Below, one piece after another: positions 25,786-34,174 of a stretch of 64,000 nucleotides of DNA. Source of the DNA: Hymenobacter sp. BRD67 (GTDB lineage: Bacteria; Bacteroidota; Bacteroidia; Cytophagales; Hymenobacteraceae). The stretch spans positions 1,860,001-1,924,000 of the forward strand of contig NZ_CP053904.1 of assembly GCF_013256425.1 (NCBI RefSeq). The letters run 5' to 3'. Within the stretch, counting starts at the first letter, position 1. The number at the start of each line of letters is the position of its first letter. The translations under genes and the position numbers were made by a program. The notes under the pieces were generated by a model, which was given only the letters and a program-made list of their open reading frames with translations, did no database searches and had not been told where the DNA came from.

Positions 25786-26823
25786 CTACAACGCCCGGGC
25801 CAGGGCGGGCGGCCCCACGCCCAGCTGCTCGGCCAGTAGGCGGGCCAGCACGGCGCCGGTCTGGTCGGGATACTGCACGCGAACCGGCTGCCCCCGGTGC
25901 AGCCAGTCGTCGATGCGGTCGAGGTGCTTGTCTTTGAGGCCGCGCACCACGGGCACGCCCATTTTATCGAGCGCGGCGGCATTGCACTGCTGCTCATACT
26001 GCTGCTTCATGGGCACTACCAGCAGCTTTTTACCTAAAAACAGCGCCTCAGCGGGCGTTTCGAAGCCCGCGCCGCAGAGCACGCCGTGGGCCCGGGCCAG
26101 GCTTTGCAGAAAGTCGCCGCCGCTTACGGGCCACACCCGCACGTTGCCGTAGTCGGCGGGCTGCTGGCTGTGCTTCGAAAACACCTCCCACTGCACCGAG
26201 CGGCTGAGGTAGCGCAGGCGCTCAACCAGAGTTTGTTCGTCGAAAGCCGGCAGGTACACCGTATAGTGGCCCTCGTCGGTGGGCGTCAGCTCGCGCACCT
26301 GCCGCCGAATAACGGGTGTGCTGATACCCGGCGCATATTCCTGAAAGTGAAAGCCATACTGCGCCGTGCTCGGTGCGTAGTAGCGCAGCACGGCGCGGCC
26401 GGCGGGGTCTTCCTGCGTGGGGCGGGGCGCGGTGGGGTGCAGCACGGCGCTCTGGTGGCTCAGGGCTACGCACGGGTGGTGGCGCAGCCGGCAGGCCCAG
26501 GCCGACACCGGCTCAAAGTCGTTGATTACCAAATCGTAGCGCTCTACCGGCAACTTCCGGATATCGTGCATGAAACCGGCCGAGTTGAATTGCCGAAAGG
26601 TCTTCACAAAGTTGATACCGCCCTTCTTGCCAAATAAAAAACCCATACCATCTACCCGGTACTGCACCGTAAAGGGCAGCGGCAAATCGGCGGGCGGACC
26701 GCTCACCAGCACGTCGAGCCGTCCGCCCAGCGCCTCCACTTGCTGCCGGAGCAGGGGCACTACGTCGAGGGCCCGCATCAAGTGGCCATTGCCAGTGCCC
26801 TGAATGGCATAAAGAATATGCAT
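25786..26823 (-). CDS. Glycosyltransferase, GT-B type (MJ1255/VC2487-like)
   Basis: 345 residues. The N-terminus MHILYAIQGTGNGHLMRALDV and the C-terminal AGFETPAEALFLGKKLLVVPMKQQYEQQCNA (quoted in part) are signatures of a UDP-sugar-type GT-B family. Motifs include the GNGH loop for the donor phosphate and a Glu-rich donor-binding helix. The acceptor is unknown. It lies 58 bases downstream of an LpxH-like phosphoesterase on the same strand; that pairing recurs in Bacteroidota as I remember it, and suggests envelope lipid or glycan work. Confidence 0.82.
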   Translation of the reverse strand: MHILYAIQGTGNGHLMRALDVVPLLRQQVEALGGRLDVLVSGPPADLPLPFTVQYRVDGMGFLFGKKGGINFVKTFRQFNSAGFMHDIRKLPVERYDLVINDFEPVSAWACRLRHHPCVALSHQSAVLHPTAPRPTQEDPAGRAVLRYYAPSTAQYGFHFQEYAPGISTPVIRRQVRELTPTDEGHYTVYLPAFDEQTLVERLRYLSRSVQWEVFSKHSQQPADYGNVRVWPVSGGDFLQSLARAHGVLCGAGFETPAEALFLGKKLLVVPMKQQYEQQCNAAALDKMGVPVVRGLKDKHLDRIDDWLHRGQPVRVQYPDQTGAVLARLLAEQLGVGPPALARAL

Positions 26824-26881
26824 TTTATTCTATATTATACAGCGAATTAGCCCCACTTCTAGCTGCTGTACGCAGCGGGGC

Positions 26882-27781
26882 TTATTTCAACTTAAACTCG
26901 GCCAGCAAGCCGGCTAGCAACGCGGCGGGCGCGGCGTCGGCGGCGAGGTCGGTAGCTTCGGGCGGCTCGGCGGTATCGGCGGGGGGTTGCATGCGCGGGT
27001 CTTCGGCGTAGCGGTAGAGGGTCCAGCCCGTATCGGCGGTGTATTCGAGGGCAGTGAGATTTTCCACCCAATCGCCCGAATTCAGATACGTAACCGCTCC
27101 CTGCGGCGTGGTCAGGGTACGGATTTCGGGCTGGTGAATGTGACCGCAGGCCACGTAGCGGTAGCCATTGTCGGCGGCAATGCCGGCGGCCGTCTGCTCG
27201 AAGTCGCTAACCAGGCTCACGGCACTTTTCACCCGGTCTTTCACGGCTTTCGACAAAGCTACCCTGGGCTGACCCAGCTTATGCAACCCAAAGTTTACCA
27301 GTCTGTTAAGCAAGATAAGCAGGTCGTAGCCCTTGCCACCTAGCTTGGCCAGCCAGCGCGCGTGCCGCATGCTTACGTCAAACACATCGCCGTGAAAAAG
27401 CCAGGTACGACCGTGAGGCAGGTCGAGCACCAGCTTATTATCGAGCTGAAAATGCCCAAGCTTGAGGCCTGCAAACTTGCGCAGCAGCTCGTCGTGGTTG
27501 CCGGTGAGGTAGCAGATGCGGGTACCTTTGGCGGCCAGCCCGGCCAGATAGCGCACCACTCGCATGTGCGAAGCCGGCCAGTAGTTTTTCGAAAACTGCC
27601 AGATATCAACAATATCGCCATTAAGGACCAGCACCTGCGGCCGAATACTCTTCAGATAGCGCAGCAGCTCGGCGGCATGGCAGCCGTAGGTGCCCAGGTG
27701 CACGTCGCTGACTACCGCCACGGCGAGGCGGCGCTTTTTGCGGCGGCCGGCCTCTGGCAGTGGCCCGGTTGGCGTGCTCAT
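26882..27781 (-). CDS. LpxH-like metallophosphoesterase
   Basis: About 299 residues of calcineurin-like phosphoesterase: SDVHLGTYG, LNGDIVDIW, GNHDE, HGDVFD and CGHIHQP give the full set of metal ligands. The family is annotated as UDP-2,3-diacylglucosamine diphosphatase-like, though these cytoplasmic paralogues may act on other phospho-lipids. The C-terminal about 45 residues are Ala/Pro/Glu-rich. The ATG at 27781 is chosen; a GTG at 27820 would add 13 residues of low-quality sequence. It is likely co-transcribed with the glycosyltransferase gene downstream. Confidence 0.82.
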   Translation of the reverse strand: MSTPTGPLPEAGRRKKRRLAVAVVSDVHLGTYGCHAAELLRYLKSIRPQVLVLNGDIVDIWQFSKNYWPASHMRVVRYLAGLAAKGTRICYLTGNHDELLRKFAGLKLGHFQLDNKLVLDLPHGRTWLFHGDVFDVSMRHARWLAKLGGKGYDLLILLNRLVNFGLHKLGQPRVALSKAVKDRVKSAVSLVSDFEQTAAGIAADNGYRYVACGHIHQPEIRTLTTPQGAVTYLNSGDWVENLTALEYTADTGWTLYRYAEDPRMQPPADTAEPPEATDLAADAAPAALLAGLLAEFKLK

Positions 27782-28022
27782 GCGGCCGAGGAATAAGGTA
27801 GCCGGGGCTGGCTTGGGCACGGGCTGGTCCGGGGCCGGCGGGGTTTAGTGGGGGCCCGTCTGCCGGCCAATGCGGCGCGGCACTGCCCAGCGCCGAGCGC
27901 AGGCTGCGGCGCAAGGGGCGCCCCAGCACCTGCCACCACGCCAGGGCCAGCAGCCACGGGAGGTAGCCGCGCGTGGGCCGCCAGTCCAATAAAAAGCGGG
28001 TTGATTGAGCGGGATTTAGCAT
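27621..28022 (-). CDS. Possible small protein upstream of the LpxH-like gene
   Basis: From the ATG at 28022 the first about 75 codons (MLNPAQSTRFLLDWRPTRGY, then LPWLLALAWWQVLGRPLRRSL) have the G/C-rich third positions of a real gene and a short hydrophobic aromatic segment. The frame then runs 160 bases into the phosphoesterase gene, where it must be a shadow, so the true end is unclear; a missed base near 27790-27800 could hide it. No family resemblance. The rest of the gap to 28196 shows nothing notable. Confidence 0.3.
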   Translation of the reverse strand: MLNPAQSTRFLLDWRPTRGYLPWLLALAWWQVLGRPLRRSLRSALGSAAPHWPADGPPLNPAGPGPARAQASPGYLIPRPHEHANRATARGRPPQKAPPRRGGSQRRAPGHLRLPCRRAAALSEEYSAAGAGP

Positions 28023-28196
28023 GCCCCAAAGCTCGCGCCGCTAGATAAAGCAGGCGTTACGCCCGCATTACATTTTCATAAAGCAACGGAGCGCCAGGGC
28101 AGTTTGTCGAATAAAACGAAGCATTTGGCGCGGCCTGCCGTTCTTTGTAGCGGATTTATTTCCATCCAACGAAGCCTTATTTATTTTCTTTGTAAA

Positions 28197-28772
28197 ATGC
28201 AATATTCTACCACGCTACGGACTAGCCTGCTACTGCTGCTGGTAGCCGGCGCTACGGCCGCTCAGGCCCAGACGCCCAATGGCCCGGCCCGTAAGCGCTA
28301 CCTGTTTGCCCAAAAGAATCCGGAGTGCCCGGTAGTAGCGAATATAACCAAGAATACCGATGAAGATGCCGACGTAACCGGCACTTATACCCACGTCTGC
28401 TACCGCTCGCCGGAGGAAATGCTGGCCGAAATTAACGAGCTGCGTAAGATTCATGACTGGGCCGACTCTACCTATCAGCGCCGGCTGAAGCTGCTGCCCG
28501 CCGGCGGGGCCCTGGTGCTCAACATCCGCCGCCAGGGTGCCAAGTTTGCCGACCCGTCGCTGCTCACGCTTTCGGCGCGCACGAAAGATGGCAAGGAGGT
28601 CTTTGCGGCCACCCCCAAGCCTGGCTTTGGCCGCTTCTTCGGCCGCGACCTGTATCAGAGCCAGCAGCTTATCCCGTTTATTAAGCTCGACCCCACTGCT
28701 GGCCCGCTCATGCTCGTGATTACGGATACCCACCTGCGCCAGCAGTTTGAGTACCAGCTCACGCCGCAGTAA
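28197..28772 (+). CDS. Secreted hypothetical protein
   Basis: 191 residues: a signal peptide (TSLLLLLVAGATAAQAQ) and a mature part without recognised domain. It has two cysteines (NPECPV and HVCYRS) about 30 residues apart that could form a disulphide, then LRKIHDWADSTYQRRLKLLPAGG and a C-terminal beta-like portion with PFIKLDPTAGPLMLVITD. The ATG at 28197 is preferred to upstream starts because it begins the signal peptide. A strong inverted repeat follows four bases after the stop codon. Function unknown. Confidence 0.65.
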   Translation: MQYSTTLRTSLLLLLVAGATAAQAQTPNGPARKRYLFAQKNPECPVVANITKNTDEDADVTGTYTHVCYRSPEEMLAEINELRKIHDWADSTYQRRLKLLPAGGALVLNIRRQGAKFADPSLLTLSARTKDGKEVFAATPKPGFGRFFGRDLYQSQQLIPFIKLDPTAGPLMLVITDTHLRQQFEYQLTPQ

Positions 28773-28776
28773 GGGC

Positions 28777-28834
28777 TACCCCGGTTGTCATGGCGAGCGC
28801 AACGCAGTGGAGCGCGGCCATGACAACCGGGGTA
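28777..28834. repeat. REP-like hairpin between convergent genes
   Basis: TACCCCGGTTGTCATGGC (28777-28794) and GCCATGACAACCGGGGTA (28817-28834) are exact inverted 18-mers. The loop GAGCGCAACGCAGTGGAGCGCG resembles the GCGAGCGCAGCG repeats scattered in many bacterial genomes. It exactly fills the gap between two stop codons. Confidence 0.75.
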
Positions 28835-29352
28835 TTATGCCTTATGCAACTGCGCCCACTGCATGGCTACCAGCGTTTTAGCATCCCGGATTTTCTCCCT
28901 GGCTAGTTCCTCCCGCGTGAGGTGCACTATTTCGATTTGCTCGTGCTCTTCGGCCAGCCCGCCGCCGGGGCCGGTTTGCCGGCTCACCTCGGCATAATAG
29001 ACCCCGATGGTTTCGGCGCTGCTGCCCGGCGAGGGCCACATCGTTACGATTTCGGTAAGCTGGTCGATTTCGTAGCCCAGCTCTTCGTGGATTTCGCGGC
29101 GAATGGCCGCTTCGGGGTTTCGCCCTTGTCAATCATACCGGCCGCAATTTCCAGCAATTCGTGCTCCGGCCCTATTCTAAATTGTCTGGTCAACAGGTAG
29201 TTGCCCGCCAGGGTATCGAAGACCAGGGCCGCCACGGCATGGCCGGGGGCAAACTGCTCGCGGGGCAATTCTTCCCCTTGCGGTGTTTTGAGGGTGAGCT
29301 TATTGAGCTTAAAATGGCCGTCGTAGGCGCGTTGGCGGTGAACTATCTGCAT
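28835..29352 (-). CDS. Nudix hydrolase (ADP-ribose/NDP-sugar pyrophosphatase type), one frame break
   Basis: About 172 residues read through one shift. The first part ends in EIAAGMIDKGETP; one base over, the Nudix box continues as EAAIRREIHEELG, completing the GX5EX7REUXEEXG signature. A missing C in ACCCCGAAG near 29118 explains the break. The following part, MWPSPGSSAETIGVYYAEV, is typical of NudF/NudK-like ADP-sugar pyrophosphatases, which act on nucleoside-diphosphate sugars in the cytoplasm. The TAA at 28835 abuts the REP-like hairpin. Confidence 0.87.
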
Positions 29353-29565
29353 GGGTTAGGAATTTAAGCGGTACCTTTGCCGCCGAAGGCAGCCCGGCAA
29401 TCGGAGCCGGCTGCCCGCCGTAAGTATACGGCCGCTGGCCCGCCGCGTCGTGATTTGTGCGTGAGGCGCGGGCTTATCCCTTCTTAATTTTCCTGTATTT
29501 GCGAGGGCAGCCGATGGCCTCCGCCCCGGCCACCACCCCACCGGGCGGGTGGCTCCCACACCCCC

Positions 29566-31020
29566 ATGACCTTTAACGACCTCAACCTGATTGAGCCTAT
29601 CCTGCGCGCCCTGAGCGAGGAAGGCTACACCACCCCTACGCCCATTCAGCAGCAAGCCATTCCGCAGGTGCTCGAAGGGCACGACCTGCTCGGCGTGGCC
29701 CAGACCGGCACGGGCAAAACGGCGGCCTTCTCGGTGCCGATTCTGCAGATTCTGCACCAGACTTCCCAAACCCAGAAAGCAGCCCAGGGCCCCAAAGGCC
29801 GCATTCGCTGCCTCGTGCTGACACCCACCCGTGAGCTGGCCATCCAGATTGGCGAGAGCTTTAAGGCGTATGGCCGCCACTTGCCGCAGCTGCGCTCGAC
29901 GGTCATTTTTGGCGGCGTGGGCCAAAACCCGCAGGTGCAGGCCTTACAGCGCGGCATCGAGATACTCGTAGCTACGCCCGGCCGCCTGCTCGACCTGATG
30001 AACCAGGGCTACGTCAACTTGCAGCACGTAGAAGTATTTGTGCTCGATGAGGCCGACCGGATGCTCGATATGGGCTTCATTAACGACATCAAGCGCATTC
30101 TGCCTAAGCTGCCGACCGGCCGCCAAAGCCTGTTCTTCTCGGCTACCATGCCGAACGTTATCAAGGAGCTTTCGGCCACCATCCTGCGGCCCAACCCCGT
30201 GCAGGTAGCCGTAACGCCCGTATCGAGCACAGCCGACACGGTAACCCAGTCGGTGTTTCTGGTTGACAAAAACGACAAGCCGGCTTTGCTTCGTCACGTC
30301 CTGAAAGACCCCGCCATTAAGCGCGTGCTCGTGTTTACCCGCACCAAGCACGGCGCCAACAAGGTAACCGAAACGCTGGAAAAGGCCCAGATTACCGCTG
30401 AGGCCATCCACGGCAATAAAAGCCAGAACCATCGCCAGCGTGCCCTCAGCAACTTCAAGGCGGGTACCACCCGCGTGCTGGTAGCTACCGACATTGCCGC
30501 CCGCGGTATCGACGTGGATGAGCTAACCCACGTTATCAACTACGAAGTGCCCAACGAGCCCGAAACCTACGTGCACCGCATCGGCCGCACTGGCCGGGCG
30601 GGGGCGTTCGGCACGGCGTTTACATTTGTTGAAGAAGAGGAACGTGCTTATTTACAGGACATTCAGAAGCTGATTCGCAAGCAGCTTGATGTGGATAAAG
30701 AGCATCCCTACACTACCAACAGCGTAGCCCCGGTTTCGCTGACCGGCAATGAGCGTATTATCCGGCCGAAAGGCCCGGCCGGCCGGCCGCCCCGTGATGG
30801 GCGCGGCGGCAGCGGCCAGGGCCGGGGCGGAGCTCCACGCGCCGCTGGTGCTGGCTCGGGCAACGGGCGCGGTGAACACCGCAGCAGCGGCCGTCCGCAG
30901 GCGGGTAGCAGCGAGCGCGCCGGCGGCGGACGCTCGTCGTCGGCCGCCGGGGGCGGGCAGCGCTCCAGCCGGCCTTTCCAGGCGGGCCGCAGCGGCGAGG
31001 GCGGTCGTCGCCCGCAGTAG
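29566..31020 (+). CDS. DEAD-box RNA helicase, RhlE-like
   Basis: 484 residues. The helicase core carries the Q-motif region [11 protein letters not shown], Walker A AQTGTGKT (45-52), [19 protein letters not shown] (motif II), [13 protein letters not shown] and [10 protein letters not shown]. From about residue 395 the tail is low-complexity Arg/Gly/Ser-rich ([15 protein letters not shown] and similar), a typical RNA-binding extension. It unwinds short RNA duplexes, probably in ribosome assembly or cold adaptation. The upstream 213 bases hold a TACCTTTG box at 29371-29378 and little else. A terminator follows at 31078. Confidence 0.94.
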   Translation: MTFNDLNLIEPILRALSEEGYTTPTPIQQQAIPQVLEGHDLLGVAQTGTGKTAAFSVPILQILHQTSQTQKAAQGPKGRIRCLVLTPTRELAIQIGESFKAYGRHLPQLRSTVIFGGVGQNPQVQALQRGIEILVATPGRLLDLMNQGYVNLQHVEVFVLDEADRMLDMGFINDIKRILPKLPTGRQSLFFSATMPNVIKELSATILRPNPVQVAVTPVSSTADTVTQSVFLVDKNDKPALLRHVLKDPAIKRVLVFTRTKHGANKVTETLEKAQITAEAIHGNKSQNHRQRALSNFKAGTTRVLVATDIAARGIDVDELTHVINYEVPNEPETYVHRIGRTGRAGAFGTAFTFVEEEERAYLQDIQKLIRKQLDVDKEHPYTTNSVAPVSLTGNERIIRPKGPAGRPPRDGRGGSGQGRGGAPRAAGAGSGNGRGEHRSSGRPQAGSSERAGGGRSSSAAGGGQRSSRPFQAGRSGEGGRRPQ

Positions 31021-31077
31021 CCACTTACTGGCTTTGCCAGCTGTTTACCGCTCATCATATAGCAAACAGTTAATATT

Positions 31078-31121
31078 TCCGGTAGTTGCCTTCCTTTAGG
31101 AGGGTAACTACCGGATTTTTT
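31078..31121 (+). terminator. Intrinsic terminator after the helicase gene
   Basis: TCCGGTAGTTGCC pairs with GGGTAACTACCGGA (one bulge) and is followed by six T. Confidence 0.85.
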
Positions 31122-31209
31122 GTGAGAAAAGGAAACAAAACCGGGGCGAGCCGACTTCTTTCGTCAGTTTCTGGTCATTATCTCAACGCTGTTTTCCTAG
31201 CTCACCGGC

Positions 31210-31683
31210 ATGACTTCCCGCGTTTCCCTTCCGCTCATTCAGGCCCTGCGCGATACCGCCCGCCGCCTGGCCACCGAAGCCCCTTATCAATGGGGCCACA
31301 TGGGCAGCTGCAACTGCGGCCACCTGGCCCAGACTATTACCCGCCTTACCAAAGCTGAAATCCATACTCAGGCCCTGCAGCGCTACGGCGACTGGGAGCG
31401 CCAACTCGTGGACTACTGCCCCACCAGCGGCCTGCCCTTCGACCAGACTGTTGATGAGATGCTGGCCCTGGGATTTTCGCGCCAGGACCTTACGCACCTC
31501 GAAAAGCTCGGCGACCCGGCCGTGCGCCGGGCTATTCCATTTGAGCGGCGCGATACCCTGCGCCACAACCAGCGCGAGGACGTAGTACTCTACCTGCGCA
31601 CCTGGGCCGACCTGCTGGAGCAGCAACTCGTAGCCTCGTTGCCTCTGCCGGCCTTTGCGCAGCCCGCGCTGGCTGGAGCTTAG
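31210..31683 (+). CDS. Conserved hypothetical protein
   Basis: 157 residues with good codon bias. Notable is MGSCNCGHLAQTITRLTKAEIH, a Cys-x-Cys-x-His cluster that could bind metal, plus another Cys in DYCPTSGLP and a charged C-terminal helix REDVVLYLRTWADLLEQQL. No signal peptide. I believe similar proteins occur in Cytophagales but can assign no function. The gene is isolated between two terminators (31078 and 31700). Confidence 0.65.
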   Translation: MTSRVSLPLIQALRDTARRLATEAPYQWGHMGSCNCGHLAQTITRLTKAEIHTQALQRYGDWERQLVDYCPTSGLPFDQTVDEMLALGFSRQDLTHLEKLGDPAVRRAIPFERRDTLRHNQREDVVLYLRTWADLLEQQLVASLPLPAFAQPALAGA

Positions 31684-31699
31684 GCTCGCATCCGCTTAT

Positions 31700-31742
31700 G
31701 CAAAAGCCCCGGCTACGCAGCGTGCGTAGCCGGGGCTTTTGC
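31700..31742. terminator. Intrinsic terminator with perfect stem
   Basis: GCAAAAGCCCCGGCTACGC pairs exactly with GCGTAGCCGGGGCTTTTGC around a 5-base loop; suitable for both the plus-strand gene ending at 31683 and the minus-strand gene ending at 31782. Confidence 0.88.
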
Positions 31743-31781
31743 CTGTATAGCCCGGCTGTAAAGCCGGAGCCTAAGAAGTGC

Positions 31782-31957
31782 TTAGTAGCTGACGTTGCTG
31801 CGCTGCGCCTCGCGGTAGCCTTCGGTACGGTGAGCCCGCTTATAAGCGGCGTCGGCGCTGGGGTCTTTCTCCGCGTCGGGGCCGTGGAGCAGGCAGCGGT
31901 CAGAAACAGGGCCGCGCTGGCGGCCAGCAGCAGGGAGTAGGTGCGCAAGCTTTTCAT
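31782..31957 (-). CDS. Small lipoprotein, probable frame break
   Basis: The ATG at 31957 starts MKSLRTYSLLLAASAALFLTAACST, a clear lipoprotein signal with the lipid Cys in LTAAC. As read, the frame runs on through a terminator to 31532. With one base inserted near 31880-31892, the product becomes a compact peptide ending EKDPSADAAYKRAHRTEGYR and a short tail with TAA at 31782, about 58 residues. That is more plausible, since it stops before the terminator. Function unknown. Confidence 0.55.
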
Positions 31958-32865
31958 GCCGCGAAGGTACGGAACGAAGGTCTAAAGCTGAAAGCCAAAC
32001 GCGGCCTATTTTCTCTAACTGACTGCCGAAGGCACCACCAACTATAGCAATAATAATGGGCTTCGGCCCATCTCAGGCCAAGGCAAATGCTTGTTAAGCG
32101 AGCAAAGAATCTACGTTTACATTTGATAAAAGGGGCTTATTCATCCTTTTCTTCTGCCAAAAGCGTTGGCAACCGGCCAGCTTAACGGCCAACTGCATTG
32201 GGCAGGAATTACCAGCCCTTAGTAGTGAAAGATATAGCTCGCAGACCCAACAAATAGGCCTTTTCATTCAGGTAAGCTGCCCACCAGCTTAGCGAAGCAA
32301 TTTTAGCTTTTATCAGGCAAGCAGACGGGCAAAGTGATTAGCATGACCGTACTGCCTGACAAATCAGAATGCAAATAACAAAGTTTGAATTAAAAAAATG
32401 TTTGACATGCTTCAAACCAAAAGCATTTAACCGACATAATATCTTTAGCCTATTCGATATAAACTACTGATAAATAGCATCCTATAAAACAAAATGCATT
32501 ACACTTAGAGCTTTATCCATAACCCGCAAAAAAGTATAATTATACCCAGCAAATATGCCCTGATACTGCTTACGCTCATCAGGTAGTTAAGGACCTGCAA
32601 AACGCTTGCGGACGAGCTTGGTAAGCTGGCTTATTAATTGCACTTTATTGACAAAGTGCTAAGCAAACGCTATTAGCTTATCCCTCTTTTCAGGCAAGGT
32701 AGCAACTTAGCTGCTATTTGTACTACGCACTACAACTATTAGCAGAAATTCAACTTGCTTATGCCCTTGCTTGCGTGTATGATATACGAGCTTCTACTAC
32801 CCGTTGTTCAGGCCAGGGCCACCGGCAGGCAGCTAGTTTGAGCGGACTACCAAAGAGACAGTTGC
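31958..32865. other. AT-rich region without supported genes
   Basis: About 0.9 kb whose base composition is strikingly lower in G+C than everything around it. No open frame of convincing codon use is present. Small hairpins occur (TGGGCTTCGGCCCA near 32057; TTGCACTTTATTGACAAAGTGC near 32638), but none looks like a known RNA. It could be a degraded mobile element, a regulatory RNA locus or the remains of a lost gene. Confidence 0.6.
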
Positions 32866-32929
32866 CTACTAAAAGAGGGAGCCCTGAGCCTGGCTGTTTT
32901 GTCAAATTCAGGGCTCCCTCTTTTAGTAG
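32866..32929. repeat. 22-bp perfect hairpin
   Basis: CTACTAAAAGAGGGAGCCCT(GA) at 32866-32887 is exactly inverted at 32908-32929, with a 20-nt loop. It resembles a terminator (TTTTAG follows the right arm) but no gene ends nearby; it lies 11 bases from the next MITE-like element. Confidence 0.7.
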
Positions 32930-32940
32930 CCTATAGCTTA

Positions 32941-33069
32941 CTTAGAGCGAATTCTGGGTTAGTGTACGGGTTCTGTTCTTGCGTTCGCCTCACCCCCGGC
33001 CCCTCTCCGAAAAGGAGAGGGGGAGCCAGGCGGGCAAAATGTGTATACTGACCCAGAATCCGCGCTAGG
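32941..33069. mobile_element. MITE-like element B (129 bp, imperfect terminal inverted repeats)
   Basis: The left end CTTAGAGCGAATTCTGGGTT and the right end, ending GACCCAGAATCCGCGCTAG, are inverted repeats matching at 18 of the outer 22 positions, with similarity continuing through AGTGTAC/GTATACT. The interior (33002-33029) is the inverted copy of the 28-bp core of element A. No coding capacity; the element ends 7 bases before the XRE gene stop codon. Confidence 0.7.
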
Positions 33070-33075
33070 CAGGAG

Positions 33076-33834
33076 TTACTGCTCGGGGCAATAATCGGCG
33101 AAGGAGCCGTCTTGATAAAAGATAACGATGCGCCGTATCACCTTCCCCGACTCAGCCAGGGAGGGCAGCGGAAGCGCTGCGACCGGGGCAGAAACAGGCG
33201 CGGGGCCCGGTGGGTGCTCGGCGGGCACAACAGGTATGGGTGTACCACCTTCCAGCGCGGGGGTATTAGCAGCTAATGAGTCCTTATTGGTGGCCATGGT
33301 GGCAGTTGAAGCCACTACTGTGGAGGCCGGGGCAGCTGGGGTAAAGCGAGCCGGCCGAAAGGGCTTAAAAGCGGCGGCTACCGGTTTCTCAGGTGTTGGC
33401 TGGGCAACTGCCGGCAGAGGAGCCGCAGGCGGTACAGCAACTAAAGGGGATACTGCCTCCGCAATAGGTCCCGGTCCTGGAGGTACACGAACGGGCACCG
33501 GCTCCGCCACAACCGCCGTTTGCCCCAGGTTTGAAGGGGCTACCCTGGCTGGCAGGTTGGCTTCAGGAAATGCGGGTGCTGCACTAGCTGACGCTGCTGG
33601 GGTTTTTGGGATAGCAGCAGTGTCCTCAACCAGCATAGCGCCGCTCCCACTCAGCAGCCAGGGTATCGATATTTCGGGCATTGCACTGATAATACGCTGT
33701 ACTACCTCCAGACTAGGCTTATTGCGCTCGCTTAAAATATGGCTCATAACCGGCCGCCCTACGCCAATCAGGTCGGCAAATTGCGTGGGCGAGAGCTGTT
33801 TGTGCTCCAACAGAGTCCGGATACGGGTTACCAT
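33076..33834 (-). CDS. XRE-family regulator with long Pro/Ala-rich linker
   Basis: 252 residues. Residues 1-60 form a Cro/C1-type helix-turn-helix (LSPTQFADLIGVGRPVMSHI, SLEVVQRIISAMPEISIPWLL); a 160-residue Pro/Ala/Val-rich linker follows, and the extreme C-terminus is a short conserved beta segment (IRRIVIFYQDGSFADY). The N- and C-terminal parts are typical of Bacteroidota XRE regulators, which usually have a much shorter linker. The ATG at 33834 places the HTH at the N-terminus. Three ACAAATGT copies and a promoter-like box lie upstream. Its targets are unknown; autoregulation is possible. Confidence 0.82.
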   Translation of the reverse strand: MVTRIRTLLEHKQLSPTQFADLIGVGRPVMSHILSERNKPSLEVVQRIISAMPEISIPWLLSGSGAMLVEDTAAIPKTPAASASAAPAFPEANLPARVAPSNLGQTAVVAEPVPVRVPPGPGPIAEAVSPLVAVPPAAPLPAVAQPTPEKPVAAAFKPFRPARFTPAAPASTVVASTATMATNKDSLAANTPALEGGTPIPVVPAEHPPGPAPVSAPVAALPLPSLAESGKVIRRIVIFYQDGSFADYCPEQ

Positions 33835-33851
33835 ATGAAATCTTTTACGGT

Positions 33852-34010
33852 ACAAATGTGCGAAACAATTCGTTACCACCCGACTATCAGGCTATCAAAC
33901 AAATGTAATAACCCGGACTTAAAACAAGTGTATTAGCAATAGTTTACAGTTGTTAGATAAAAACATACTGCCTGATTGAGTGCTGAAAGGTGCTTAAACT
34001 ATACAAATGT
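33852..34010 (-). promoter_or_regulatory. XRE promoter region with three ACAAATGT boxes
   Basis: ACAAATGT occurs at 33852-33859, 33899-33906 and 34003-34010. The middle copy overlaps a minus-strand TACATTTG (33907-33900) with TTG 17 bases upstream (33927-33925), a promoter-like arrangement for the XRE gene. The repeated octamer could be its own operator. The rest of 33835-34174 is AT-rich and otherwise holds only the terminator at 34075. Confidence 0.4.
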
Positions 34011-34074
34011 TCACAATCTTAGTACCGCGCTTCCATTTTCATACCTTAGTCAATTGGCGCTGAAGACTACTAAA

Positions 34075-34104
34075 AAGGCCCGACCATTTTAGTGGCCGGG
34101 CCTT
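34075..34104 (-). terminator. Intrinsic terminator after the L,D-transpeptidase gene
   Basis: AAGGCCCGACCA pairs with TGGCCGGGCCTT (one wobble) around ATTTTAG-like loop sequence; on the minus strand a run of five T follows. Confidence 0.8.
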
Positions 34105-34174
34105 CCAGATAAAACTTAAACTTCGCTTAGGAAGGGCTAACCCTCTCCTGCCAGCCCAGACAGAATCGCAGAGA

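Noticed and set aside
32718..32936. 72-codon frame in the AT-rich island
   Set aside because: Overlaps a perfect hairpin, has no codon bias and no family resemblance.
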